Source: an uncultured Flavobacteriales bacterium (GTDB taxonomy: Bacteria > Bacteroidota > Bacteroidia > Flavobacteriales_G > Salibacteraceae). From it: a stretch of 64,000 nucleotides of DNA. The DNA lies in NCBI GenBank assembly GCA_943788145.1, contig CALSPD010000018.1, positions 62,001 to 126,000 of the forward strand. The letters run 5' to 3'. Each line of letters starts with the position of its first letter. The stretch's first letter is position 1. A model generated the notes under the pieces. It was not told where the DNA came from and made no database searches. It worked only from the letters and a program-made list of their open reading frames with translations. The position numbers and the translations under genes are program-made. Shown here piece by piece: positions 28,530-38,674 of this stretch.

Positions 28530-29652
28530 TCAGGTGAAAAATTCTTTCATCCTATTAAAGAAGCTTTTTTCGTTTCCTTGAGGATTGGGTTTGAAGTTAT
28601 TCGATTTTCTTAATTGATCCATCATTGTTTTTTCCTCGGCAGAAATACTCTGTGGTGTCCAAAGATTAACGTGTATCAATAAGTCACCCGATTCATAGGA
28701 GTTCAGGACCGGAAGTCCTTTGCCTTTTAATCTTAAAGTTTTACCCGAATGGGTTCCTTGGCCTATTTTGATTTTAGCTTTTCCGCTTAAAGTCGGTACC
28801 TCGATTGAGGTGCCTAAAACGGCATCAGCGAAGTTTAAGTAGAGATCATAGTGCAGATTTGCCCCGTCTCGTACAAATGCCTCGTGGCTCTGTTCTTCGA
28901 TTACTAGCAATAAATCTCCAGCTGGGCCACCCATCGGGCCGTCATTTCCTTTACCACGAACGCTCAGCTGCATCCCTTCTTCGACTCCAGCCGGAATGTC
29001 AATAGGGATGACAACTTCTTTTCGTTCTAGCCCATCTGGCATTACGCCTGGTTTTGATTTCGATACAGTTTTTCCAGTGCCAGAGCACGTGGTGCAAGCA
29101 CTCGCGGTTTGCATTTGACCCAAGAAATGTCTGTGTAACCCGCATCACGCGGCCTGCACCATTACAAGTGCCGCACGTTTTGTATTCAACACCTTCGGCT
29201 TGTACAAGCTTGTTTACCTTGATTTTCTTTTCAACTCCGGTCGAGATTTCTTCCAGCGTAAGTTTAACTCTTACGCGTAAATTCGATCCTCGTCTGATTG
29301 ATTGTCCTCCACCGCGCGAGCCACCTTGAGCGCCACCAAATCCAAATGCACCTCCGAAAATGTCACCAAAATGTTCGAAGATGTCTTCAACATTCATTCC
29401 TTGACCACTGAATCCTCCGCCACTATTGCCCATTCCAGCGTGGCCAAAACGATCGTATTTTGCCTTCTTTTCTTCGCTGCTTAAAACCTCATAAGCCTCT
29501 GCAGCTTCCTTAAAGTTATCCTCAGCAGCTTGATCACCAGGGTTTTTATCTGGGTGATACTTGATGGCCAGTTTTCGATATGCCTTTTTTATCTCTTCAG
29601 GTGAAGCATTCTTTTGAACCCCCAACACTTCATAATAGTCTCTTTTCGCCAT
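28530..29652 (-). CDS. dnaJ: Chaperone DnaJ, one-base frameshift
   Basis: Hsp40 co-chaperone that delivers substrates to DnaK and stimulates its ATPase. The N-terminal piece has the J domain with HPDKNPGD (HPD catalytic motif), a Gly/Phe-rich linker and the start of the central region; the C-terminal piece carries the substrate-binding beta domains. Only two CxxCxGxG zinc motifs are visible (CGTCNGAG and CTTCSGTG), not the four of E. coli. One extra base at about 29117-29122 breaks the frame; removing it gives 374 codons, a normal size. Since both ends are intact, this is probably a sequencing error. It lies 4 bp after grpE. Confidence 0.92.
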
Positions 29653-29656
29653 ATAC

Positions 29657-30223
29657 TTAACTTCCTACAACCACTTTGGGATGCCGTAATACTTTGTCAT
29701 TTAATGTGTATCCAGGCTCAATGTCCTCAATTATTTTCCCCTTCAACTTGTTGTCGTCAACTGGAACCTGGGCGATAGCCTCATGAATTTCGGCATCAAA
29801 GGCTTCACCCTTTGATTTAACGCGCTGAAGACCTTTGGCCTCAAGGATGTTTGATAGTTTTTGCTGAAGCAAAATGAAGCCCTCTTTAATTGCTTCAATG
29901 TCAGTGATTTTTTTGTTTGACTCAACGGCTCGCTCAAAATCATCTAACACAGGTAAAACTCCTTTCATCAGTTCCGATGAAGCCGAACTGATTAATTCAA
30001 TTCTTTCTTTGGCATTTCTTCTTCTGAAGTTTTCAAACTCAGCATATAACCGCAGGTATTTTGATTGCTCTTCTTCAAGTTGCCTTTGAAGCCCTAAAAC
30101 AGGGTCTATCGACTCAGCCTCACCGTATTCATGAGTTTCTTGCCCCTCCGCTTGGGTTTCAATGTCTGGGGTTGATTCTTGTGTCAATTCTTCCGTTTCT
30201 TCTTTTTCTGCCTTCTTATTCAT
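29657..30223 (-). CDS. grpE: Nucleotide exchange factor GrpE
   Basis: A 188-residue partner of DnaK that releases ADP. The first 45 residues are acidic and disordered, followed by a long coiled coil ([31 protein letters not shown]) and the C-terminal beta domain ending in PKVVVG. The ATG at 30223 is chosen because the longer frame runs through the promoter and inverted repeat. It is first in the grpE-dnaJ-ABC-sigma54 activator operon; dnaK is not in the window. Confidence 0.95.
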   Translation of the reverse strand: MNKKAEKEETEELTQESTPDIETQAEGQETHEYGEAESIDPVLGLQRQLEEEQSKYLRLYAEFENFRRRNAKERIELISSASSELMKGVLPVLDDFERAVESNKKITDIEAIKEGFILLQQKLSNILEAKGLQRVKSKGEAFDAEIHEAIAQVPVDDNKLKGKIIEDIEPGYTLNDKVLRHPKVVVGS

Positions 30224-30246
30224 AGTGTAAAATTGATCGTGGGACG

Positions 30247-30271
30247 CCAATGGCAAAAGTATTGCCATTGG
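30247..30271. repeat. Perfect 10-bp inverted repeat over the grpE promoter, operator candidate
   Basis: CCAATGGCAA at 30247-30256 and TTGCCATTGG at 30262-30271 are exact inverted copies separated by 5 bp. The minus-strand -7 box (30254-30261) lies within it. No T run follows on either strand, so it is not an intrinsic terminator. It differs from the CIRCE element (TTAGCACTC-N9-GAGTGCTAA). A repressor operator for the chaperone operon is the natural reading, which is an inference. Confidence 0.6.
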
Positions 30272-30286
30272 TGAATAAAAGACAAA
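30254..30286 (-). promoter_or_regulatory. Promoter of the grpE-dnaJ operon
   Basis: Minus-strand TTTG at about 30283-30286, a 21-bp spacer and TACTTTTG at 30254-30261 fit the Bacteroidota -33/-7 consensus. The -7 box ends about 30 bp before the grpE ATG and is covered by a palindrome. Confidence 0.6.
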
Positions 30287-30322
30287 TTGGCAGAATTCTA
30301 GTTTAGAAAGTTTATCGGCAGT

Positions 30323-30862
30323 TTACAGACTCTTAACGAGCTTGTCCAACTCCATGTCAATCATATTGCCCCTGAGGTTTTTGGCTACGACAACACCTTT
30401 TTCGTCTATTAGGAAACTTGTTGGAATTGCTCCAACGCCATATAACTTGGCAGCTTCAGATTTCCACTTGTTTAGGTCGCTAACGTGATTTTTCCATATT
30501 AATCCATCCTTCTCGATGGCTGCTTTCCATGCGGATTGGTTATTGTCCAAAGAGACGCTGAAAACTTCAAAACCCTTGGCTGTTTTGAATTTTGCTTTGT
30601 TGTATTTGTTATAGGCTCGAACAACATTTGGGTTTTCCCTTCGGCAGGGGCCGCACCATGAGGCCCAAAAATCAATGAGAACAATTTGTCCACGCAAAGA
30701 TGAAAGCTTCATTTCCTTACCGTCAGGATTGGCCATAACGATATCTGGAGCCATATCTCCAACGTTTACGGGTGGACCATTCAATGTGAATGATGGGTTC
30801 GTGTCCAGTGCATTGGAAGCAATGCTTAATAAGATAACAAGGGTAAGGCTAAGTAATCTCAT
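30323..30862 (-). CDS. Secreted TlpA/ResA-type thioredoxin-fold protein
   Basis: A 179-residue protein with a Sec signal peptide (about 1-18) and a thioredoxin fold carrying the redox motif Cys70-Gly-Pro-Cys73 in FWASWCGPCRRENPN, and the cis-Pro at GAIPTSFLID. Such periplasmic proteins reduce disulfides in cytochrome c maturation or envelope proteins. It closely resembles the C-terminal domain of the lipoprotein at 62384-63595 (same FWASWCGPCRRENPNV and LRG segments). It lies 9 bp after murA at the end of the uvrD operon. Confidence 0.88.
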   Translation of the reverse strand: MRLLSLTLVILLSIASNALDTNPSFTLNGPPVNVGDMAPDIVMANPDGKEMKLSSLRGQIVLIDFWASWCGPCRRENPNVVRAYNKYNKAKFKTAKGFEVFSVSLDNNQSAWKAAIEKDGLIWKNHVSDLNKWKSEAAKLYGVGAIPTSFLIDEKGVVVAKNLRGNMIDMELDKLVKSL

Positions 30863-30871
30863 AGTTTAGAT

Positions 30872-32182
30872 TTATAGGTCGCTTCTAACAATGTTCGCGC
30901 CAATTGCATTTAACCTTAGGTCAATATTTTGATAACCGCGGTCGATTTGTTCAATGTTTCGAATGACGCTAGTTCCTTCAGCAGAAAGTGCTGCAATCAG
31001 TAGAGAGACTCCAGCACGAATATCGGGGGAAGTCATTTGAATTCCGCGCAAATTAGATTGACGGCCTAATCCAATAATTGTCGCCCGATGAGGATCACAG
31101 AGAATTATCTGAGCTCCCATGTCAATCAATTTGTCCACAAAGAAAAGTCGACTCTCAAACATTTTTTGATGAATTAGCACACTGCCTTTTGCTTGTGTGG
31201 CGACAACTAGAATTATGCTTAAAAGGTCGGGTGTAAAACCAGGCCAAGGAGCGTCTGCAATGGTTAAGATTGAGCCATCAATAAAGGTGTCCACTTCGTA
31301 TGATTCCTGGCTAGGAATGTAAAGGTCATCTCCACGCAATTCCATTTTTATTCCTAATCTGGAAAATACGTGGGGAATCATTCCGAGGTGCTCGTAGCCA
31401 ACATTTTTCAAGGTGATTTCGCTCTGAGTCATGGCAGCCAATCCAATGAAACTACCTACCTCAATCATGTCAGGAAGTATACGATGCTTGCATCCTGAAA
31501 GAGTCTCAACTCCTTCAATGGTCAATAAATTAGAACCTACCCCACTGATTTTTGCGCCCATTGAATTGAGCATCTTACAAAGTTGTTGTAAGTATGGTTC
31601 ACATGCGGCATTGTAAATTTTTGTTTCTCCTTTGGCCAAAACGGCAGCCATTACAATGTTAGCTGTTCCGGTAACCGAGGCTTCATCAAGCAGCATGTAG
31701 GTGCCTTTTAATTCCTTAGCTTCCGCCTTATAGAAGGAGGATTTTGAATCAAAAATGAATTTTGCTCCAAGTTTTTCGAAGCCGATAAAGTGCGTGTCCA
31801 ACCTTCTGCGACCAATCTTATCGCCTCCAGGTTTTGGGATATATCCACGTCCAAATCTCGCCAATAAAGGTCCTACTATCATGATCGACCCTCTTAGGCC
31901 AGCGCCTTTCCGTGCGAACTCCGCTGAGTTGAGATAGTCCATGTCTACATCATCGGCTTGAAAAATATAATGTCCAGTTTTTTTCTTTTCGACCTTAACT
32001 CCTAACGAAGCCAATAAATCGATCAACTTAATGACATCAATAATTTCCGGCACATTGTCAATCTCAACTGGATCGGCAGTCAGTAGGGTGGCGCAAAGGA
32101 TTTGAAGCGCCTCGTTTTTGGCGCCTTGCGGAGTTAAGCTACCGTTTAATTTTCTTCCTCCCTCAATATGAAATGTTCCCAT
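30872..32182 (-). CDS. murA: UDP-GlcNAc 1-carboxyvinyltransferase MurA (Asp-type)
   Basis: This 436-residue cytosolic enzyme starts peptidoglycan precursor synthesis by adding enolpyruvate from PEP to UDP-GlcNAc. The Lys-Asn of QGAKNEAL and the active-site loop PGGDKIGRRRLDTH are clear. Residue 121 in that loop is Asp, where E. coli MurA has Cys115, the residue attacked by fosfomycin. The change is known from naturally fosfomycin-insensitive MurA and, as far as I recall, is common in Bacteroidota. Gene spacing (5 bp after DUF4290, 9 bp before the thioredoxin gene) shows an operon. Confidence 0.95.
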   Translation of the reverse strand: MGTFHIEGGRKLNGSLTPQGAKNEALQILCATLLTADPVEIDNVPEIIDVIKLIDLLASLGVKVEKKKTGHYIFQADDVDMDYLNSAEFARKGAGLRGSIMIVGPLLARFGRGYIPKPGGDKIGRRRLDTHFIGFEKLGAKFIFDSKSSFYKAEAKELKGTYMLLDEASVTGTANIVMAAVLAKGETKIYNAACEPYLQQLCKMLNSMGAKISGVGSNLLTIEGVETLSGCKHRILPDMIEVGSFIGLAAMTQSEITLKNVGYEHLGMIPHVFSRLGIKMELRGDDLYIPSQESYEVDTFIDGSILTIADAPWPGFTPDLLSIILVVATQAKGSVLIHQKMFESRLFFVDKLIDMGAQIILCDPHRATIIGLGRQSNLRGIQMTSPDIRAGVSLLIAALSAEGTSVIRNIEQIDRGYQNIDLRLNAIGANIVRSDL

Positions 32183-32187
32183 CTATG

Positions 32188-32802
32188 TTATTTTTTCCAC
32201 CTTTTCTTTGACCGTCCTTTCCCTTGGCTTTTTGTGGTGCGCTTTGGAGATTGACTTATAATTTCATTGGTATGAACAAATTTAAATTCAGGATCAAGTG
32301 TGAGCATACCGTTTGATAAGGATGTCAATTGCTCAACGATCATTTCTTCATTAACCGAATCTCGATTGAAATTCAAATAACTTCTTTTCATCAGGTTTGC
32401 GATCATCTGAGTTAATTCTTGCTTTTCCTCATCGTTTTCAATCTTCACTGCAGCCTCAATCAATCCTTCGATTATTTTGCCATAGTGCTTAAACTTGAAA
32501 TTTTGATCTGGATAATCCACTTTCTCTGGCCTAGTATCTCCCTTAGGTTCAGGTTTTGGATATGGGGAGTCAATGTCCAACGCAAATCCGCTGATTATGA
32601 ACAAATCTTCCCATAGTTTTTGCTGAAGCTCGTCTGAACCCTTATAACTAGGGTTCAATTGATTCATGATTTGGATGATGGTTTCTGCTGCTTCGTTGCG
32701 AATCGTTCGATCTTCAATTAGTAGCGCGTGTTTGACCATTTCTTGAACATGTCGGCCATATTCAGCGAGAATCAGATCTTCTTTTTGTGTTGCGTATTCC
32801 AT
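32188..32802 (-). CDS. DUF4290 family protein
   Basis: A 204-residue soluble protein of unknown function, starting MEYATQKEDLILAEYGRHVQ, with mostly helical sequence and a basic C-terminal tail (KRTTKSQGKGRSKKRWKK). It matches the DUF4290 family, which is confined to Bacteroidota and is often found beside murA. The basic tail could bind nucleic acid. It sits between uvrD (24 bp upstream) and murA (5 bp downstream). Confidence 0.82.
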   Translation of the reverse strand: MEYATQKEDLILAEYGRHVQEMVKHALLIEDRTIRNEAAETIIQIMNQLNPSYKGSDELQQKLWEDLFIISGFALDIDSPYPKPEPKGDTRPEKVDYPDQNFKFKHYGKIIEGLIEAAVKIENDEEKQELTQMIANLMKRSYLNFNRDSVNEEMIVEQLTSLSNGMLTLDPEFKFVHTNEIISQSPKRTTKSQGKGRSKKRWKK

Positions 32803-32826
32803 GTTTTATATATCCAGAATGTCTTA

Positions 32827-35091
32827 TTATTCGATTATGTGAAGTTTGGCAAATTTGAGTAAAAGTTGTTTTTTCCCAATACCGCGAAATTCAACGGTCG
32901 CCTTCTTATTTGGGTAATCACCCTCCAAACCTACGATTTCTCCAGCACCAAATCGATCGTGTTTTACCTTCACTCCTAAAGCAAGTTTTGTCATTATTTC
33001 TTCGGAGAGCACGGCACCCTGAGTTTCAGGCTTTATTAACTTTCTTTGGATGGCATGCTTTTGAAGCGTATAGTTTTTTGAGGAAAGCTCTCTTTTTTCC
33101 TTTTTTTGAATCGCAGGAGACTCAATGAGCGAAGCGTCAATTTCGCTCAGGAATCGACTAGGCTCACAGTAGTTTAAGTTGCCAAATCGGAAGCGAGTCG
33201 TAGCAAAGGAAAGGAAAGCTCGTTTTTCAGCTCGTGTAAGCGCAACGTAGAAAAGCCTTCTTTCTTCTTCTAAGTCAGCGCGCGATGACATGCTCATCAT
33301 ACTCGGGAAAAGCTCTTCCTCAAGACCGGCTATAAAAACATATGGAAATTCAAGACCTTTAGCTGAATGAATAGTCATCATTGAAACCTTCGGCTCATTA
33401 TTGTCCTTGCTATCCTTATTATCAACATCCGTCAACAACGCCACGTCTTCCAAGAATTTCCCCAATGATCGAGGATTGTTTACTTCTAATTCGGATTCAT
33501 CCAATTCAATTTCGGTAAACTCCTTCATTCCGCTTAACAGCTCTTGAATGTTTTCGTAACGACTAACCCCTTCTGGAGTTTTGTCTGCGTAAAACTCCTT
33601 CATGATACCAGTCGCTGACGCGATGTGGTTTCCAACCTCATATGCGTCTTTTGTCGAGGCCAAGATTTGAAAGCTTCTAACCATCTCAACAAACCCAAGA
33701 AGCTTTTTTTGAGTACCCGAGTTTATACTAAGATGTGCCTGATTTAGATTTAGTAAGATTTCCCAGGGCGACACGCCCTCTTCGGACGCAGCTATTGTGA
33801 TTTTATCTTTTGTCGTCTGACCTATTCCTCTTACTGGATAGTTTAGGATACGTTTAAATGCTTCTTCATCGTTCGGATTAACGCACATTTTGAAATACCC
33901 TAATAAATCCTTGATTTCCTTCCGCTGATAGAAACTCAGACCTCCATAGATTCGATAACCTATGTTTTTTCTTCTTAATGCTTCTTCAATGGCCCTGGAT
34001 TGAGCATTTGTTCGATAAAGAATTGCGAAGCTCTCTTCGCTAACTTTGGCCGAGGCAATGGTGTCGAATATTTCATTTGCGATAAAGCTTCCTTCCTCTG
34101 TTTCACTGAGGCACTTTATCAGCTTTATCTGATCGCCTTTGTCGTTTCCCGTCCAAACATTTTTTTGCAGCTGATCTTTATTCTGACTAATGACTTGATT
34201 GGCCGCTTCAACAATGGTTTTAGTCGATCTGTAGTTTTGTTCGAGTTTGAAAGTTTCCAAATCAGGATAAATGCTTTTAAACTGAAGGATGTTTTGAATA
34301 TTGGCACCTCTAAACGCATAGATACTCTGCGCGTCATCTCCAACAACACATATGTTCTCATAGCGCGCGGCCAACATTTTAAGGATATTGCTTTGAGAGA
34401 AGTTCGTGTCCTGAAACTCGTCAACGAGGATATAGCGAAATTTGCTTTGGTATTTTAATAGTACGTCCGTATGCTTTTTTAAGAGAATGTTCGTTTTAAA
34501 CAAAAGGTCATCAAAATCCATTGCTCCCGCCCGAAAACAGCGAACTTCATACGCTCCATAAATTTTGCCAAGCAATGGTTTTTTGGCTTGTAAATCATCG
34601 TTGTAAATGGTCGTGTCCTTCTGATATTCAGTAGCGTTAATCAGGCCATTCTTTGCTGCACTTATTCTTCTCTGAACCAATGAGGTTTTGTAAACCTTGT
34701 CATCGAGATTCATTTCCTTAATGATCGATTTCAAAAGATTTTTAGAGTCATCCATATCATATATGGTGAAATTGGACGGATAGCCGATTTTATCCGCTTC
34801 AAACCTTAGAATCTTTGAGAATACCGAATGGAATGTGCCCATCCAAAGGTTGCGAGCAACTGATTCGCCTACGATAGCGCTAACCCGGTTTTTCATTTCC
34901 CTAGCCGCCTTATTGGTAAAGGTCAGAGAAAGGATGTTAAAAGGATCTACACCAGTATCGATTAAATGGGCAATTTTATAGGTTAAAACTCGGGTTTTTC
35001 CTGAACCTGCACCAGCAAGAACCATGGTAGGACCATCTGTTTTTAATACTGCTTCCCTTTGTACGCTATTTAGGTCTTCTAAGTATGACAT
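32827..35091 (-). CDS. uvrD: UvrD/PcrA-type ATP-dependent DNA helicase
   Basis: A 754-residue superfamily 1A helicase acting in nucleotide excision and mismatch repair. Helicase motifs are visible: NSVQREAV (Q motif), AGAGSGKT (I), TFTNKAAREM (Ia), VDEFQDTN (II), GDDAQSIYAFRGA (III), EQNYRSTK (IV), TIHSAKGLEF (V) and VALTRAEK (VI). The C-terminal KVKHDRFGAGEI segment is typical of PcrA-like proteins. The ATG at 35091 is chosen over 35124 because a -7 promoter box falls between them. First gene of the operon with DUF4290, murA and the thioredoxin gene. Confidence 0.94.
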   Translation of the reverse strand: MSYLEDLNSVQREAVLKTDGPTMVLAGAGSGKTRVLTYKIAHLIDTGVDPFNILSLTFTNKAAREMKNRVSAIVGESVARNLWMGTFHSVFSKILRFEADKIGYPSNFTIYDMDDSKNLLKSIIKEMNLDDKVYKTSLVQRRISAAKNGLINATEYQKDTTIYNDDLQAKKPLLGKIYGAYEVRCFRAGAMDFDDLLFKTNILLKKHTDVLLKYQSKFRYILVDEFQDTNFSQSNILKMLAARYENICVVGDDAQSIYAFRGANIQNILQFKSIYPDLETFKLEQNYRSTKTIVEAANQVISQNKDQLQKNVWTGNDKGDQIKLIKCLSETEEGSFIANEIFDTIASAKVSEESFAILYRTNAQSRAIEEALRRKNIGYRIYGGLSFYQRKEIKDLLGYFKMCVNPNDEEAFKRILNYPVRGIGQTTKDKITIAASEEGVSPWEILLNLNQAHLSINSGTQKKLLGFVEMVRSFQILASTKDAYEVGNHIASATGIMKEFYADKTPEGVSRYENIQELLSGMKEFTEIELDESELEVNNPRSLGKFLEDVALLTDVDNKDSKDNNEPKVSMMTIHSAKGLEFPYVFIAGLEEELFPSMMSMSSRADLEEERRLFYVALTRAEKRAFLSFATTRFRFGNLNYCEPSRFLSEIDASLIESPAIQKKEKRELSSKNYTLQKHAIQRKLIKPETQGAVLSEEIMTKLALGVKVKHDRFGAGEIVGLEGDYPNKKATVEFRGIGKKQLLLKFAKLHIIE

Positions 35092-35108
35092 TTTGTTGTT
35101 GACAAGGC

Positions 35109-35116
35109 CAAAAGTA
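35109..35116 (-). promoter_or_regulatory. Probable -7 box of the uvrD operon
   Basis: Minus-strand TACTTTTG matches TAnnTTTG and ends 17 bp before the ATG at 35091. It supports the shorter uvrD start. The -33 part is not clear. Confidence 0.5.
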
Positions 35117-35265
35117 TCTTTCATGACCTCGAATGGCGAACTGAAGTAGGGGCGTTTTATTAACAGCTGGTAAAATATTCGAAAAAATCACTGCCTTGCA
35201 GCCCCCTGAATCATTGCGTTTAGAGAAGAAATTAAAGAATAGTAAAAAAATTAATGAACCCCATA

Positions 35266-35295
35266 TTGTGTATGAAATTTAATCTCGTACCTTTG
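35266..35295 (+). promoter_or_regulatory. Promoter of the ribosomal superoperon
   Basis: TTG at 35266-35268, a 19-bp spacer and TACCTTTG at 35288-35295 fit the Bacteroidota consensus exactly. The predicted start near 35300 gives a leader of about 60 nt with a small CCCC/GGGG hairpin (35299-35315). Confidence 0.75.
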
Positions 35296-35358
35296 CGCCC
35301 CCGTTTTTAGTGGGGAAATATTGTCTAGACGTAGTAAAATCATAGCTTAAGAAAGCGA

Positions 35359-35733
35359 ATGCCAACGATATCACAATTAGTAAGAAAAGGTCGGAAGAGC
35401 CTGACAAAAACCAGCAAATCGGCTGCGTTGACGTCATGTCCTCAGAGACGCGGAGTATGTGTACGAGTGTACACCACTACTCCTAAGAAGCCAAACTCAG
35501 CAATGAGAAAAGTGGCTAGGGTTAGGTTGACTAACCAAAATGAAGTCAACGCCTATATCCCAGGGGAAGGCCACAATCTTCAGGAGCACTCTATCGTGCT
35601 TGTGAGAGGTGGTCGAGTTAAGGATCTTCCTGGGGTTCGATATCACATAGTGCGCGGTGCACTTGATACTGCTGGTGTAGAAGGAAGAAAACAAAGACGT
35701 TCAAAATACGGAGCGAAGCGTCCGAAGAAATAG
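35359..35733 (+). CDS. rpsL: 30S ribosomal protein S12
   Basis: A 124-residue small-subunit protein at the decoding centre. The family signature [15 protein letters not shown] and the loop [13 protein letters not shown] are intact, with Lys at the positions mutated in streptomycin-resistant strains, so the sensitive form is predicted. First gene of the superoperon; the leader is A-rich with no Shine-Dalgarno match. Confidence 0.98.
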   Translation: MPTISQLVRKGRKSLTKTSKSAALTSCPQRRGVCVRVYTTTPKKPNSAMRKVARVRLTNQNEVNAYIPGEGHNLQEHSIVLVRGGRVKDLPGVRYHIVRGALDTAGVEGRKQRRSKYGAKRPKK

Positions 35734-35742
35734 TAAGGCCAG

Positions 35743-36213
<471 letters not shown>

Positions 36214-36229
36214 TTGCACCCTAAGAGTA

Positions 36230-38348
36230 ATGGCTAGAAGAGATTTAAAATTTACGCGAAACATTGGTATTGCTGCTCATATTGATGCAGGTAAAACAAC
36301 CACTACGGAGCGTATCCTTTATTACGGTGGTGTAAGTCACAAGATTGGTGAAGTGCATGATGGTGCTGCTACCATGGACTGGATGGCTCAAGAGCAAGAA
36401 AGAGGTATTACCATTACTTCTGCGGCTACTACACTTGGCTGGAAATACAGAGATCAGGATTATCACGTTAACATTATTGATACCCCAGGACACGTTGATT
36501 TCACCGTTGAGGTGAATCGATCACTTCGAGTTCTTGATGGTTTGGTCTTTTTGTTTAGCGCCGTTGATGGTGTTGAGCCACAATCTGAAACTAACTGGAG
36601 GTTAGCGAATAATTACAATGTTCCGAGAATTGGCTTTGTCAATAAAATGGACCGTCAAGGTGCGGATTTCTTAATGTTTGTCGCAAGTTCGAGAAATGTT
36701 AGGCAGCCACTGCATTGCCACTCCAAATATCGGTGCAGAAGAGAATTTAAGGGAGTGGTTGACTTGATCAATTTCCGTGGAATTACTTGGAATGAAGAGG
36801 ATATGGGAATGACTTTCCAAGAAATTCGAAATTCCGGCTGACATGATTGATGAAGCTAGAGCAATATCGAGAACATTGTTGGAAGCTGTTGCTGAATTTG
36901 ACGATAACTTTAATGGAGAAGTATTTCGAGGATCCAAACTCTTTGACTGAAGCGTGAAATACTTGATGCGCTTAGAGAAGCTACTATTAGCTGGTAAAGT
37001 TGTGCCTATGATGTGTGGTTCTGCCTTTAAAAACAAAGGGGTTCAAGCAATGCTTGATATGGTGATGGAGATTCTTCCTTCTCCTATGGATACAGAAGCA
37101 ATCATTGGGAATTAACCCATAAGACAGAAGCAGAAAAGTCGCAAAGCCATCTTCGATGAGCCTTTTGCGGCTTTAGCATTTAAGATTGCTACTGACCCAT
37201 TTGTTGGTCGTTTATGTTTCACTCGAGCCTATTCAGGAACCCTAGAACGCTGGTTCATATGTTTTGAATTCTCGATCAGGGAACAAGGAACGTATTTCTC
37301 GAATCTTTCAGATGCACGCAAATAAGCAAAATCAGATTCCTGAATTGCTATTGCGGAGATATTGCAGCATTAGTTGGATTTAAGGATATTAAAACAGGAG
37401 ATACACTGTGTGATGAGAAGCATCCAATCGTGTTAGAATCGATGGATTTCCCAGATCCTGTTATTGGAGTGGCTATCGAGCCTAAAACGCAGGCGGATGT
37501 TGATAAGATGGGTATGGCATTAGCTAAACTGTCTGAAGAAGATCCTACGCTTACAATTTTTACCGACGAAGAAACTGGGCAAACAGTATTGAGCGGTATG
37601 GGTGAGCTTCACTTGGATATCATCATTGACCGTATGAAACGAGAGTTTAAGGTTGAGATTGATCAAGGTGCTCCTCAAGTTAACTATAAGGAATCGATTA
37701 CTGGATCAACCCAGCATAGAGAGGTTTATAAGAAGCAAACTGGTGGTCGAGGTAAGTTCGCCGATATCATCATTCGAATTGAGCCAGGGGATGCAGAAAA
37801 CCCAGGATTGATTTTTGAGAACGCAGTCAAGGGTGGAAATGTTCCTAGAGAATTTGTCCCATCTGTCGAGAAAGGATTCAAAGAGGCCATGAAAAATGGT
37901 GTGCTTGCAGGTTACGTTGTGGATAATCTCAAAGTGACCCTGCTTGACGGGTCCTTCCACGCAGTTGACTCGGATCAATTATCATTTGAATTGGCGGCCA
38001 AGCTTGCCTTTAGAACAGCATTACCATTGTGTAATCCTGTAATTCTAGAGCCTATAATGAAATTAGAAGTGGTTACTCCCGAACAAAATATGGGTGATGT
38101 AGTCGGTGACTTAAACAGGAGACGAGGTAGTGATCGAGGTATGGATGATCAGAGCAGGATCTAAAGTGGTTAAAGCGAAAGTTCCATTTCTGAAATGTTT
38201 GGATATGTCACGCAACTAAGAACAATTACTTCAGGAAGAGCACGTCATCAATGGAATTTCGCACTTATGCGAATGTCCAAAGAATATTGCTAAAGAGGTA
38301 ATTGATGAGTGTAAAGGTAGATTAAAAAAGCTAATAAAGAATAAATAA
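36230..38348 (+). CDS. fusA: Elongation factor G, frame broken
   Basis: Translocation GTPase. The start [20 protein letters not shown], the P-loop AHIDAGKTT, switch [10 protein letters not shown] and the NKMD motif are in the first piece (to 36841); domains III-V ([20 protein letters not shown]) are in the piece at 37430-38164. Between and after them homology continues with several one-base shifts, for example near 36830, 36910, 36953 and 36991, mostly insertions. The whole is about 706 codons, as expected. A tail after 38164 completes domain V with the sequence KVVKAKVP. Probable sequencing errors in an essential gene. Confidence 0.93.
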
Positions 38349-38354
38349 TAGAAA

Positions 38355-38660
38355 ATGGCGCAACGAATCAGAATAAAGCTGAAGTCCTACGACCACAATT
38401 TGGTAGATAAATCAGCTGAAAAGATTGTGAAAACGGTAAAACCACCGGAGCAGTCGTAAGCGGACCGATTCCTCTGCCCACACAGAAGCAGATTTACACG
38501 GTGTTAAGATCACCTCACGTAAATAAGAAAGCTCGTGAGCAGTTCCAATTATCTAGCTATAAGCGTTGATGGATATTTATAGTCAGTCTCATCTAAAACA
38601 ATTGATGCACTTATGGGCCTTGAGCTTCCGAGTGGTGTTGATGTAGAAATTAAAGTTTAA
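38355..38660 (+). CDS. rpsJ: 30S ribosomal protein S10, frame broken
   Basis: [40 protein letters not shown] and the end GVDVEIKV are clear, but one base is lost near 38440 and further shifts are needed near 38567 and 38587. The corrected gene has about 101 codons. S10 also serves as NusE in antitermination. Confidence 0.92.
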
Positions 38661-38674
38661 CAATAATTAGAAAG

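Noticed and set aside
30247..30271. grpE palindrome as a terminator of the murA-thioredoxin operon
   Set aside because: No T tract follows on the minus strand, and the repeat overlaps a good promoter.
35299..35315. Leader hairpin as a riboswitch or attenuator
   Set aside because: The stem is only four or five base pairs and there is no terminator or leader peptide.
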